In this document: in pieces, positions 43,189-52,443 of the stretch
Position numbering within the stretch: the stretch's first letter is position 1
How the letters are laid out: every line of letters begins with the position of its first letter
Assembly: GCA_021736255.1 (NCBI GenBank)
Contig: JAIPGG010000007.1
Location: 1-58,506 of the forward strand
Direction: 5' to 3'
Length of the DNA: 58,506 bases
DNA from: Spirochaetales bacterium
GTDB taxonomy: Bacteria; Spirochaetota; Spirochaetia; JAIPGG01
Position numbers and translations under genes: made by a program
Notes under the pieces: generated by a model
Told to the model about the DNA's origin: nothing
The model's database searches: none
Seen by the model: only the letters and a program-made list of their open reading frames with translations

Positions 43189-43839
43189 ATGGAAAAACAA
43201 CGAAGGTCGCCTCCACTCATTCTCGCTTCCGCATCCCCCCGTAGAAGCCGCATTCTTTCCCAAATCGGGATTCCGCACGAGGTCAGGCCCAGCCACACCA
43301 ATGAAGACCATGACGGAACCGCATCTCCCTTAATGCTCGCCCGCCATCTTGCCGAAAGGAAACTGCAATCATATCTGGAAACAGCTCGTTCATCAGAACG
43401 GAAAAGCCCCTGGGTTTTAACCGCCGATACCTTAATCGATATCGAGGGACAGATTATTGGTAAACCCGATAACCGGGAGGAAGCACGGAAAATGATCCGG
43501 TCTTTTTCCGGAAACAGTCATGAAGTCATAACCGCTCTCTGCCTTCACAATACCGAATCCGAAGCTACCTACCGGGATGAAGCAATAACGAAAGTCGTTT
43601 TCGCAGCGATGAACAGCGAAGAGGTCGAGTGGTATCTCGACACGGAAGAATGGAAGGGAGTAGCCGGCGCTTACCGTATCCAGAATCGCGGAGCCTGTTT
43701 CATCAGCAGTATTCACGGCTCATACAGCAATGTCATGGGGTTGCCAATACACACCTTCTATGGCATAGTACGCCAAAGTGGGTATGCTATGTCCTGTTCG
43801 GATCAGGAACATCAACCCAAAACTCCACCCTTAGGGTGA
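43189..43839 (+). CDS. maf: Maf-family nucleoside triphosphate pyrophosphatase
   Basis: Maf proteins hydrolyse non-canonical or pyrimidine NTPs and can affect septum formation. Signatures are LILASASPRRSRILSQIGI, VLTADTLIDIEGQIIGKP, and EWKGVAGAYRIQNRGACFIS near the active site. GSYSNVMGLPIHTFY near the end is typical. The ATG at 43189 gives 216 residues. An upstream TTG at 43141 is open in frame. Neither start has a clear Shine-Dalgarno sequence. Confidence 0.93.
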   Translation: MEKQRRSPPLILASASPRRSRILSQIGIPHEVRPSHTNEDHDGTASPLMLARHLAERKLQSYLETARSSERKSPWVLTADTLIDIEGQIIGKPDNREEARKMIRSFSGNSHEVITALCLHNTESEATYRDEAITKVVFAAMNSEEVEWYLDTEEWKGVAGAYRIQNRGACFISSIHGSYSNVMGLPIHTFYGIVRQSGYAMSCSDQEHQPKTPPLG

Positions 43840-43881
43840 GAAATAGTGATGGAACACCGCCGGCACATACAGTGGTGGTGT
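43826..43881 (+). promoter_or_regulatory. Two hairpins in the rpsB leader
   Basis: CACCC-TTA-GGGTG (43826-43838) is a small perfect hairpin that overlaps the maf stop. A second one pairs 43854-43861 with 43874-43881 (about 8 bp with one G-U) and ends 3-5 bases before the GGGAGG of rpsB. It could serve in S2 autoregulation, as rpsB leaders do elsewhere. There is no direct evidence for this. Confidence 0.35.
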
Positions 43882-43901
43882 ACTACGGGAGGTAGAACAC
43901 A

Positions 43902-44900
43902 GTGGCAGTTGTTACGATGAAAAATCTGCTCGAATCGGGCGTCCATTTCGGTCACCAGACCAAACGGTGGGACCCGCGGATGAAGAAATATATCTTCTCC
44001 GAGCGGAACGGAATTCACATCATCGATCTTCAGAAAACGATTCAATCAATTAAAACCGCCTACGAGGCTATTCGGCAGACCGTACTCGAGGGAAAGCCGA
44101 TCCTTTTCGTCGGCACAAAAAAGCAAGCTCAGGCAGCTATTCAGCGTGAAGCCGAACGGTGCGGAATGTTTTTCGTTAATAACCGATGGCTCGGCGGCAT
44201 GCTTACCAACTTCGAGACAATCAAAAGATCTCTTCTCCGTTTGAAAAAACTCGAAAAGATGGAAATCGACGGAACCTTTGATAATCTCACGAAGAAAGAA
44301 GTTTCAAAGCTCATCAAGGAAAAGGCCCGTCTCGAAAAAAACCTCGGCGGGATTAAGGAAATGAAAGATCTTCCGGGCATGATCTTTGTTATCGACACCA
44401 GAAAAGAAACGATAGCCGTAGCAGAAGCCCAGCGGGTCGGCATTCCTATTGTCGCAATCGTCGATACAAACAGTAACCCCGAGAACATCGATTATCCTAT
44501 ACCCGGCAACGACGACGCCATCCGGGCAATCACCCTCTTTACTCAGATCATAGCCAATGCCGTCATAGAAGCGGACAATGAAATCGGGCTCGAGGTAATC
44601 GAAACTCTTCAGGACGAGGAAGAAGAAGAAAAACAAACAGAAGAGTCGCCGGTCGAGAAGGAAGAGGTTTCAACGGAAGAGGAAACGGTTTCTCTCGCAG
44701 AAACAGCAGGGATCAATGACGAGAAAAAAGAGGAACCGGAAGAAAAGGCGGAAGAAGAGGAAGAAGAACGCTTCACTACCGAAGATTATTCTGATTTCAC
44801 TCCCGAAGAAACTGAAAAATCAAAAGAGATAATTCCCGATGAAGAAACACCCGAAGAAGCGGTTGTAAATATTGATGAAGACAAACTGTACGAGGAGTAA
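43902..44900 (+). CDS. rpsB: 30S ribosomal protein S2 with acidic C-terminal extension
   Basis: The GTG at 43902 has GGGAGG upstream and gives the common S2 start [20 protein letters not shown]. Other signatures are [34 protein letters not shown] and [20 protein letters not shown]. The S2 core ends near residue 228. A further 104 residues are very rich in Glu and Asp ([12 protein letters not shown] and on), which makes the protein 332 residues against about 240. Such tails are known in spirochaetal S2. It heads the rpsB-tsf-frr-uppS-cdsA-rseP run. Confidence 0.97.
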   Translation: MAVVTMKNLLESGVHFGHQTKRWDPRMKKYIFSERNGIHIIDLQKTIQSIKTAYEAIRQTVLEGKPILFVGTKKQAQAAIQREAERCGMFFVNNRWLGGMLTNFETIKRSLLRLKKLEKMEIDGTFDNLTKKEVSKLIKEKARLEKNLGGIKEMKDLPGMIFVIDTRKETIAVAEAQRVGIPIVAIVDTNSNPENIDYPIPGNDDAIRAITLFTQIIANAVIEADNEIGLEVIETLQDEEEEEKQTEESPVEKEEVSTEEETVSLAETAGINDEKKEEPEEKAEEEEEERFTTEDYSDFTPEETEKSKEIIPDEETPEEAVVNIDEDKLYEE

Positions 44901-44903
44901 AGC

Positions 44904-45743
44904 GTGGAGATCAAAGCACAAGATGTGAAAAAGCTCCGGGAGAAAACCGGAGCGGGTATGTTGGACTGCAAAAAAGCCCTTCAAGAGGCTGATGGAGATT
45001 TTGATAAAGCAGCAAAGCACCTGAAGGAACTCGGTCTTGCCGCAGCGGCAAAAAGAAGCGGACGGGCAACCAACGAGGGACGGGTTTTCACAAAGATCAC
45101 CGAGAAGCGTGCTATTGCTCTCGAACTTGCATGCGAAACGGACTTTGTCGCCCGGAACAGTGATTTTATTAAACTCGGCAACAAGCTAATCGATACCATT
45201 CTTGAAAACAACCTCGATTCGGTAAATGATGAATTGAATCAGATCGTTACAGATACCGTGAGCGTCATCAAAGAAAATATTTCGATCAGCAGATTCCGTA
45301 TTATGGATCTATCTGCAGACGAAACGGCTGTTGATTACATTCATGGCGAGGGAGCTATCGGGGTTATCGTAAAACTCAAATCGGATGATCCGGCTGCACT
45401 CGGGCAAGAAGAGGTGAAGAATTTTGCCTTTGATACGGCTCTCCATATTGCAGCCTTCAACCCTCTCTATCTTTCCATGGACAAAGTCGATGAGACGTAC
45501 CGCAAAGAACAGGAAGAACTGTTCGCCAAACAGGTGGAAACCATGGATAAACCCGACAAGGTCAAAGAGGGAATTATCCAGGGGAAGCTCAAAAAGCATC
45601 TGGCCGAGATCTGCCTTTTAGAACAAGGCTTTGTCAAAGAAGAAAAGAAGAGCGTAAAAAAGGTTATGGAGGAGGTCGGAAAGTCAGCCGGCGCCTCTCT
45701 GACAATTTCCGATTATATCTATTTCCGTGTAGGAGATGCATAA
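44904..45743 (+). CDS. tsf: Elongation factor Ts
   Basis: EF-Ts exchanges GDP on EF-Tu. It starts at a GTG with EIKAQDVKKLREKTGAGMLD, the UBA-like N-terminal domain, then CKKALQEADGDFDKAAKHL and the core motif ALELACETDFVARNSDFI. It is 279 residues. It begins 3 bases after rpsB, with a GAGGAG inside the rpsB end. Confidence 0.97.
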   Translation: MEIKAQDVKKLREKTGAGMLDCKKALQEADGDFDKAAKHLKELGLAAAAKRSGRATNEGRVFTKITEKRAIALELACETDFVARNSDFIKLGNKLIDTILENNLDSVNDELNQIVTDTVSVIKENISISRFRIMDLSADETAVDYIHGEGAIGVIVKLKSDDPAALGQEEVKNFAFDTALHIAAFNPLYLSMDKVDETYRKEQEELFAKQVETMDKPDKVKEGIIQGKLKKHLAEICLLEQGFVKEEKKSVKKVMEEVGKSAGASLTISDYIYFRVGDA

Positions 45744-45755
45744 GGAGTCAAGTCC

Positions 45756-46310
45756 ATGGCAGGTGTAATACAATCCGCTGAGACGAAAATGAAAAAGAGT
45801 GTTGAGGATCTTAAGAATGAGTTTCAGACACTCAGAACCGGTCGTGCTTCAGCATCGATCTTTGACCGTGTTACGGTAGATTATTACGGTCAACAGACAC
45901 CGCTCAATCAAGTTGCGACTATCTCCGTTCCGGAAGCCCGGCTCGTCGTTATACAACCCTGGGACAAATCCCTTTTGAATGAAATCGAACGAGCCATACA
46001 AAAATCTGAACTTTCCGTGAATCCTAATAACGACGGCAAGGTTATACGCATAAATATTCCTCCTTTAACCGAGGAACGTCGAAAGGAAATCGTCAAATAC
46101 GCGAAGGATATGGCGGAAAAACACCGGGTAGCTGTTCGAAACATCCGGCGTGAAGCGAATGATGAACTCAAAAAGCTTCAGAAAGACGGAGAACTAACAG
46201 AAGACGACGAGAAACGAGACATGGACGAGATTCAGAAACGAACGGACAAATACATAGAAACCATGAACTCTCTTCTCGAAGAGAAAGAAAAAGAGATTCT
46301 GGAAGTTTAA
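45756..46310 (+). CDS. frr: Ribosome recycling factor
   Basis: Frr splits post-termination ribosomes with EF-G. Signatures are MKKSVEDLKNEFQTLRTGRA, TPLNQVATISVPEARLVVIQ, PWDKSLLNEIERAI, and RINIPPLTEERRKEIVKYAK. It is 184 residues, the standard length, and lies 12 bases after tsf. Confidence 0.98.
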   Translation: MAGVIQSAETKMKKSVEDLKNEFQTLRTGRASASIFDRVTVDYYGQQTPLNQVATISVPEARLVVIQPWDKSLLNEIERAIQKSELSVNPNNDGKVIRINIPPLTEERRKEIVKYAKDMAEKHRVAVRNIRREANDELKKLQKDGELTEDDEKRDMDEIQKRTDKYIETMNSLLEEKEKEILEV

Positions 46311-46319
46311 TACAAGCTC

Positions 46320-47060
46320 ATGCCTTCATCATCGGTCCCAAGAGAACGCATCCCCCGCCATGTTGGAATAATCATGGACGGGAACGGCCGTTGGGCAAAA
46401 CAACGCAGCCGGCCTCGAACAAGCGGACACGATGAAGGTTTGCAAACGGCAAAAAAAATTATCAAGGCGGCTTCGGATGCTGGTGTTTCGTATCTCTCGC
46501 TCTATACCTTCTCTACGGAGAACTGGAAACGGGCGGAAGATGAGGTTTCTTTTCTTATGGGACTCATTAAGAAGCACCTCAAACGGGAATACGAATTTTA
46601 CCGGGAAAACCGCATCCGTGTCGTCCACAGCGGGGACCTCGAACGACTGCCTGTTGATGTACAGTCGGAAATCAGTCAGGTAATGCACGATACCCGGGAT
46701 TACCCGGGTATCGTAGTCAACCTGGCCATAAACTACGGCGGAAGGGACGAAATAATCAGAGCCTTTAACCGTTGGCTAAGCAGGAGTGACCTGCCCAGTC
46801 AGACCGGGAACAACAATAATTCGGGCCGGATAACTGAAGAGAACTTCCGTGAGTTTCTGGATCTGCCCTTCTTTCCCGACCCGGACCTTATCATCAGGAC
46901 TGCCGGAGAACAGCGGGTAAGCAATTTTCTCCTGTGGCAGGCAGCCTATTCTGAGTTCTATTACAGTGACAAACTCTGGCCCGACTGGCAACCGGAGGAT
47001 CTGAACCAGGCACTTGCTGTCTATGCCGACAGAGAAAGGAAATTCGGTGGGGTAAAATGA
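46320..47060 (+). CDS. uppS: Undecaprenyl diphosphate synthase
   Basis: UppS builds the C55 lipid carrier for cell-wall synthesis from farnesyl and isopentenyl diphosphates. Signatures are PRHVGIIMDGNGRWAKQRSR, YLSLYTFSTENWKR, VNLAINYGGRDEIIRAF, and DLIIRTAGEQRVSNFLLWQA. In the last, the usual SGE..LSNF Ser is Ala (TAGEQRVSNF). It is 246 residues. It ends in an ATGA overlap with cdsA. Confidence 0.96.
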   Translation: MPSSSVPRERIPRHVGIIMDGNGRWAKQRSRPRTSGHDEGLQTAKKIIKAASDAGVSYLSLYTFSTENWKRAEDEVSFLMGLIKKHLKREYEFYRENRIRVVHSGDLERLPVDVQSEISQVMHDTRDYPGIVVNLAINYGGRDEIIRAFNRWLSRSDLPSQTGNNNNSGRITEENFREFLDLPFFPDPDLIIRTAGEQRVSNFLLWQAAYSEFYYSDKLWPDWQPEDLNQALAVYADRERKFGGVK

Positions 47061-47902
47061 AAAATTCCATTACACGGCTCTTACTCTTTTTTATTGCAAT
47101 CCCACTCATATTCGTTCTTATCCTCGCCGTGCCGTTTTTTCACCATATCGGCGTTAATATTATTGTAATTTTAATCTCCGCAATCGGCGCTTCCGAACTC
47201 GGAACGATGTATGCAAAACGCGGATACGATATCAACACCATTATCGCTCCGATCATCGGAGCGGCTGTTCCCCTCTCCACATATCTCGAGATAGTGGGGT
47301 TGATACCCCAACAGTCCCAGTTCTTTATTATCATCGTGCTTGTTTACTTTCTCTTTTTTCGTCAAATATTCATACAGCATACAAGCGATCTGGTCAAAAT
47401 CATGCCTCGACTTGCGACCTCGCTTACGATTCTTTTCTATCCGGGATTGTTTCTTTCTTTCATCGTTCGTATGAGCACGCTCCCGCATCCTTCGCTGCTG
47501 TATGTGCTTTTCGCCGTTATGGTCTTTCTGAACGACTCAACCGCGTGGCTGTTCGGTGTCCTCTGGGGCGGAAAATCAAAAGCCGGTATTCTGGTCAGCA
47601 TGAATAAATCGATTATCGGATTTTTCGGTGGTATCGTCGGGTCGATTGGCGCAGCTACGATAATGTATTACCTTTTTCCTCAGCTCATGCCGGTACCATA
47701 CCTGCTTGTAGCGGCTTTCAGCATCGTGATAGGCGCTGCTACGATTATGGGAGATCTTGTTGAATCAGCCATAAAACGGTCTGCCGAGGTGAAAGATTCC
47801 GGCAATATCATCCCCGGCCGGGGAGGCATACTCGATTCAATTGACTCTCTTCTTTTCAGCGCACCACTCTTTTACATCTTTTTTGCAATGATCACAGGCT
47901 AA
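47057..47902 (+). CDS. cdsA: Phosphatidate cytidylyltransferase
   Basis: CdsA makes CDP-diacylglycerol in the inner membrane. The protein has about seven or eight transmembrane helices and the family end motif (SAEVKDSGNIIPGRGGILDS, then IDSLLFSAP). The metal-binding region is seen in FLNDSTAWLFGVLWG. It is 281 residues. It overlaps uppS by 4 bases and precedes rseP by 4 bases. Confidence 0.95.
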   Translation: MKNSITRLLLFFIAIPLIFVLILAVPFFHHIGVNIIVILISAIGASELGTMYAKRGYDINTIIAPIIGAAVPLSTYLEIVGLIPQQSQFFIIIVLVYFLFFRQIFIQHTSDLVKIMPRLATSLTILFYPGLFLSFIVRMSTLPHPSLLYVLFAVMVFLNDSTAWLFGVLWGGKSKAGILVSMNKSIIGFFGGIVGSIGAATIMYYLFPQLMPVPYLLVAAFSIVIGAATIMGDLVESAIKRSAEVKDSGNIIPGRGGILDSIDSLLFSAPLFYIFFAMITG

Positions 47903-47906
47903 ACAC

Positions 47907-49268
47907 ATGGTACTTAAAATTCTTCTCGGTCTAATCGGTCTCGGAATCGTTGTGATGATACACGAACTGGGACATTTTGCGGCAGCAAAACTCTCCGGAA
48001 TCAAGGTCGAAGCCCTCTCTCTTGGCTGGGGAAGAAAGCTCGTAGGAGTTACTAAAGGCGGAACCGACTATCGAATATCCATTTTTCCTATCGGCGGTTA
48101 CTGCAAAATGAAGGGCGAAGAGGTGATGCGCAAGGCCTGGGAAAATGATGCGGATCAAATCGAAGCAGAGGAAGGATCCTTCTTCTCCGCACCACCCTGG
48201 AAACGGATTTTCGTAGCCCTTGCCGGCCCGGCTGGTAACATTCTCTTTTCTTTTCTGGTGCTTACGGTTATCTGGATGGTTGGGTTCTCCACCCTCACCT
48301 TCGGAAACAAGATTATACTCGCTTCTGAATATCAGCCCCGAGAAAAGCCTTACCCTGCTCAATCGGCCGGGCTGGAAACAGGAGACCGGATTATCCGGAT
48401 AAACGACCGGAAGGTTACCAACTGGAACGACATCCAGAAAATCGTTGCTCCTGCCGGAGAAAATCAACTCGAATTAACCCTGAAACGTGATGGAAAAACC
48501 CTTCAAACAGAAGTAACTCCGGAAATGGATATGGAAACCGGAGCGGCAAAAATCGGTATCCTTGCCTGGGTTGATCCGGTAATCGGATCGGTACGCGATG
48601 GCAGCCCGGCCGATGCCGCCGGACTCCAGGCCGGCGACCGGATAACATCTGTGAACGGAAATCCGATAAACAACACGATTGATCTGCACCGCCGCCTCGA
48701 AAACAACACCAAGCCGCTCACAGTTTCTTACGAGCGTTCGGGGACAAACCGCGAAACAAAGGTTACCCCCAGGCTCAACGAGAAAGGAACCCCTCAGCTC
48801 GGAATCGAATTCAAAGTACCTGTCTATCAAAGCCCTGAGATGGGTATTTTCGGTGCTGTTGCAAGGGGCGCCCAGGAAACCGGACGCACACTTCGCCTCT
48901 CTCTAAAGAGTCTGGGTCTTCTCTTTTCCGGAATCAACTTGCAGAAGGCTGTTTCCGGGCCGATACGCATCACCTACTATGTGGGAGAGATTGCAAGCCA
49001 AGGTTTCCAGAGAGGAGTCGGTCAAGGATTATCGAATGTTTTCAGTTTTCTGAGCCTACTCAGCGTAGCTCTTTTCATTATGAATCTCCTCCCGATACCG
49101 GCTCTCGATGGAGGTCAGTTTATTCTCTATTTGATTGAGTGGGTCCGTGGCAAACCAATTCGCCCGAAAGCAATCTACCGATATCAGGTAGTCGGATTTT
49201 TATTCGTGTTCGCGATATTAATATTTGCGACCTTTGGTGATGTAATGTTCTTGTTCGGAGGCCCATAG
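47907..49268 (+). CDS. rseP: Site-2 protease RseP with two PDZ domains
   Basis: RseP cuts transmembrane segments of anti-sigma factors and signal peptides inside the membrane. The zinc site HELGHFAAAK is in TM1 at about residues 15-24. The second motif, NLLPIPALDGGQ, is near 398-409. Two PDZ domains lie between, the second with GSPADAAGLQAGDRITSVNG. FPIGGYCKMKGEE is also typical. The length of 453 residues fits the family. Treponema has dxr between cdsA and rseP. Here dxr is separate. Confidence 0.96.
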   Translation: MVLKILLGLIGLGIVVMIHELGHFAAAKLSGIKVEALSLGWGRKLVGVTKGGTDYRISIFPIGGYCKMKGEEVMRKAWENDADQIEAEEGSFFSAPPWKRIFVALAGPAGNILFSFLVLTVIWMVGFSTLTFGNKIILASEYQPREKPYPAQSAGLETGDRIIRINDRKVTNWNDIQKIVAPAGENQLELTLKRDGKTLQTEVTPEMDMETGAAKIGILAWVDPVIGSVRDGSPADAAGLQAGDRITSVNGNPINNTIDLHRRLENNTKPLTVSYERSGTNRETKVTPRLNEKGTPQLGIEFKVPVYQSPEMGIFGAVARGAQETGRTLRLSLKSLGLLFSGINLQKAVSGPIRITYYVGEIASQGFQRGVGQGLSNVFSFLSLLSVALFIMNLLPIPALDGGQFILYLIEWVRGKPIRPKAIYRYQVVGFLFVFAILIFATFGDVMFLFGGP

Positions 49269-49269
49269 T

Positions 49270-49878
49270 ATGAAGATAACCTGTTTTTGTGAGCACAGTC
49301 AGGAGATCGAGTTTCCGGAACACTACGACCTTCAAGATAATCCAGAAACGGAAGATCGTATACTTGAGGGGAGTTTTCAGAGCGTTACCTGCGAAAACTG
49401 CGGGAAATTACTGAAACCTGAGCTCCCTGCCAGGATTACCGACTCCCACCGGAATATAGACATAGCCTATTACCCTGAACTCGAACGGGAATCCTATTTA
49501 CAGGGTAAACTTGCCCCCCCAGCAGCGAATCGACTCGTATTCGGTTTCTCCGAACTGCGAGAAAAATTTTTAATATTACGTGATAATTACGACGACCGTG
49601 TAATCGAGTTGATTAAATTGTTCATGCTCCAAAAAACGGAACACGACCCTGACAAAATCACGGTCCTCTATCATGAAACCAGTACGAAGGGGCTGGTTTT
49701 TCATATACACGGAATCAAAAAGGATGAGGTCGGTGTTACTTCGATAACCCGGGAAATGTATGATCGTGTTCAAACTGATCTCCTATCGAATAATGCCTTT
49801 GAGGACCCGGAACTGAAAGATCTTATTCAGGGCCCTTACGTTTCTGTGCGGGCATTCACAATTCAGGAGGAGGAATGA
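49270..49878 (+). CDS. CpXC-domain protein
   Basis: This 202-residue protein begins with CFC (residues 5-7) and has CENCGKLL near residues 43-50, the paired Cys motifs of the CpXC zinc-binding domain. The IDIAYYPELERESYLQGKL strand and the following FGFSELREKFLILRDNYDDR also fit this family. It should be cytosolic. The gene starts one base after rseP and overlaps the beta-propeller gene by 4 bases. Its function is unknown. Confidence 0.8.
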   Translation: MKITCFCEHSQEIEFPEHYDLQDNPETEDRILEGSFQSVTCENCGKLLKPELPARITDSHRNIDIAYYPELERESYLQGKLAPPAANRLVFGFSELREKFLILRDNYDDRVIELIKLFMLQKTEHDPDKITVLYHETSTKGLVFHIHGIKKDEVGVTSITREMYDRVQTDLLSNNAFEDPELKDLIQGPYVSVRAFTIQEEE

Positions 49879-52028
49879 AAAACGGAAAAACCATCAACAG
49901 CTTTTTTTTCTTGTTTTTCTTTACGATTCTCTTCATGGCCATACCTTCTCTTACCACAATACACGCTGATACACGGTTCATTGTAAATACCGGCCACCAA
50001 GGCGAAGTTACGGACATGCGCGTCCAGCAGTCATCCGACAGACTGGTTTCCGTTGGAAAAGACGGTACCCTTCGAGTCTGGGATATGAAACGTGATAGAC
50101 TGCTCGACCACATCCAGATCGGGCACAGACCGATCGAGATGCTTCAGCTCCATCCTCGGAAGTCTATAGCTGCTGTACTGGAAGTCTCTGAAAACGATGG
50201 CTACATCCTTTCAGTCTGGAACTGGGAAAAAGAGAGAAAACTCTTCAGCCGCGAGTTGAATGAAAAGCCTCTTTATCTATCTTTTTCGCGACAGGGCTCC
50301 TACCTTATTTACAGCCTTCCTCAATGGCGTAGTATTCGCATCCTTGACGCTGATTCAGGTCTCGTAATGCCCTATCTGCAAAACGGTTTTGGAATCGTCT
50401 CGTTCTTTCTTACCAACTCTTCTGAAACAACTCTCATGGCATATACAACGCAGGGCCGTGTTCTCTACCTCGGAATCGAAAACGGAAAACAGATTCGAGT
50501 CGTCGAGGGTCTGCCTGAAAGCTTAAAGACCATATTTCTTACGAGCTCATCTCGTTATGCTTGCGGCTACCGGGACGGGAAACTTTTTCTCTTCGATATT
50601 TATGACCGGAATAGACCGGTTGAACTGGAAACCCCGTTGTTTCGTGATGCCACCTACCATCAGGAAAGTGATACGTTTTTCGGGATCGTGTCCAATAAAG
50701 ACTCCAGCACTTCGAATTCAGAGGTAAAGATCAACCAATACAACCTCGATCCGTCCGGAAAAACAATTGAACTGCAAAACGAGATCCTTCTTCAAAGCAG
50801 CACCAATGGAACCCTTACAGCGAACTCGGACTCATTATTTACCACCGGGAATGATGGAGAAATATATAGGTTTCAACATCAGACAAAGTCCAATGCTCTT
50901 TTTTCCGATAACGCTTTACGTCCTATTTACAATCTGGGCTTAAAAGATTCGAAACTTTTCCTGGCTACGAGCAACTCTATCCTGACTCTTGAGACGGAAG
51001 CCTTCGCCAAACCCGCCGAACAGCTCCTCGATACCGAAGAGGTGAACCTGGCGGAATATTTACTTCCATGGCAAAAGGGGGAAACGGGACTGCAACTGAG
51101 TAATAGGGACACCCTTTTTGTCTGGAGGGAAACAGGCAATGAAGGCAAACTGATGGAGTTTGATACGGAGAAAGGGAAACCAATTTTTGGACCGATCAAT
51201 ACACCCAGGGGCATTTCCGATGTTGAACCTTCGGGGAGGAACTTCATAATCCTCGAAAACAATGGGCGGATTAAGCGGATCGAACCCGCTTCCTTTTTTC
51301 CCCTCAATGAAATCGTTGAATCAATCCCGGAGAAAGCTGTGTCGTTTCAGTATCTTGCCATTGGTGCGCAAACAATCCTTCAAACCGATTCACGCACCCT
51401 CCTGGTAGGAAAAAATCGCTCCCAACGGTTTCGCGATCCTCTGTTGAAAATCAACCTGAATACCGGAGAAACCATACCGATCAGCGGCAACATGAACAGC
51501 ATTTATGAACTGGTTATGAATGACAGGAACAAGAGCCTCTTCTCCATCGGAATGCGGGAAACATCATCAGGGAAGATTTCCACTACTCTGAATCGCCATA
51601 CCCTCTACAACCCAGGACAGCAACGGGAAATTTTCAGCTACGATGGGAGGGACTCGAATGCTTCTATGGTTTTCGACGATACAAGCGATCGATTGTATTT
51701 TACCATTGGCTATAATTCTCTCCACTACTTTGACGGGAGAAGGAGCAAGGACTTCCCGGTTGCAGGAGATGTTATTCCACGACAACTGGCGGTGAACGAG
51801 GAATACCTGATAAGTCTGAACCGGGATTCCACCGTCAGCCTCTGGGACAAAGACCGGATGCAAAATCTTGTCACCTTTTATTTATTCAAAGACGGGCGGT
51901 GGCTTGCTGTTTTTGGATCGGAGGGTTATTTCGGCAGCCCAGGCATAGAAGACCGAATTACTGTTGTTCAGGACGGAAAACCCTTGCCTTCCTTTCGTAA
52001 CTCGAGATTTCGCCTCGGGGATCGGTGA
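49875..52028 (+). CDS. Exported WD40-like beta-propeller protein
   Basis: An N-terminal signal peptide (FFFLFFFTILFMAIPSLTTI, likely cut after HAD) precedes about 690 residues of beta-propeller repeats. The clearest blade is the first: GHQGEVTDMRVQQSSDRLVS followed by VGKDGTLRVWDM. A similar blade comes near the end (LNRDSTVSLWDKDRM). Two seven-bladed propellers would fit the length. It should sit in the periplasm or at the surface as a binding platform. It is coupled to the CpXC gene by ATGA and ends two bases before the convergent ComFB gene. Confidence 0.82.
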   Translation: MKNGKTINSFFFLFFFTILFMAIPSLTTIHADTRFIVNTGHQGEVTDMRVQQSSDRLVSVGKDGTLRVWDMKRDRLLDHIQIGHRPIEMLQLHPRKSIAAVLEVSENDGYILSVWNWEKERKLFSRELNEKPLYLSFSRQGSYLIYSLPQWRSIRILDADSGLVMPYLQNGFGIVSFFLTNSSETTLMAYTTQGRVLYLGIENGKQIRVVEGLPESLKTIFLTSSSRYACGYRDGKLFLFDIYDRNRPVELETPLFRDATYHQESDTFFGIVSNKDSSTSNSEVKINQYNLDPSGKTIELQNEILLQSSTNGTLTANSDSLFTTGNDGEIYRFQHQTKSNALFSDNALRPIYNLGLKDSKLFLATSNSILTLETEAFAKPAEQLLDTEEVNLAEYLLPWQKGETGLQLSNRDTLFVWRETGNEGKLMEFDTEKGKPIFGPINTPRGISDVEPSGRNFIILENNGRIKRIEPASFFPLNEIVESIPEKAVSFQYLAIGAQTILQTDSRTLLVGKNRSQRFRDPLLKINLNTGETIPISGNMNSIYELVMNDRNKSLFSIGMRETSSGKISTTLNRHTLYNPGQQREIFSYDGRDSNASMVFDDTSDRLYFTIGYNSLHYFDGRRSKDFPVAGDVIPRQLAVNEEYLISLNRDSTVSLWDKDRMQNLVTFYLFKDGRWLAVFGSEGYFGSPGIEDRITVVQDGKPLPSFRNSRFRLGDR

Positions 52029-52029
52029 G

Positions 52030-52329
52030 TTAATCGTGAGCTGGGTTAGAGCTTACGACCTCTATAGCCCGGGTGACCGATTTTTTGATTTCCTCAGCAC
52101 TGGATCCGCGTTTACTCATAGCCTCCGTGTACAGGCGTCCGAGCAGAGTTGAGCGGTATGCGGGTTTTATATTGTTGAGGGCGTAGGCAGCCATATCTAA
52201 CACACAGTCCTGGCATACACAGACATTCTCGTTTTCCGGAAGAGAGAGCTGGCGTTCTAATTCCTCGAAAACCGCATCTTCTGCCTCGTTTGAGAGATAT
52301 TCTGTATTGTAGTCGGTTCTGATTCGCAT
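52030..52329 (-). CDS. ComFB-family protein
   Basis: The 99 residues match ComFB. The Cys cluster CVCQDCVLDMAAYALNNIKP (about residues 37-56) and AYRSTLLGRLYTEAM are its hallmarks, with NEAEDAVFEELERQL before. ComFB domains have been linked to cyclic di-nucleotide binding, and the Cys residues probably bind zinc. Promoter, leader and ATG at 52329 are clear. It stands alone, downstream of nothing and converging on the propeller gene. A signal-receptor role is inferred from the family. Confidence 0.87.
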   Translation of the reverse strand: MRIRTDYNTEYLSNEAEDAVFEELERQLSLPENENVCVCQDCVLDMAAYALNNIKPAYRSTLLGRLYTEAMSKRGSSAEEIKKSVTRAIEVVSSNPAHD

Positions 52330-52385
52330 GCTCTACTCCTCGTTTTCGCTTCTACTGACTACCCTTTCCGGGTAACTCTAATGCT

Positions 52386-52414
52386 ATTGTATGCTTAGAC
52401 TGGGGTCATTGCAA
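52386..52414 (-). promoter_or_regulatory. comFB-gene promoter
   Basis: On the minus strand, TTGCAA (52414-52409), a 17-base spacer and TACAAT (52391-52386) lie about 57 bases before the ATG. The leader contains a small TACCC/GGGTA hairpin and a GAGGAG. Confidence 0.6.
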
Positions 52415-52443
52415 ATGATACTCGCCATTCAAAATACTCGTCT

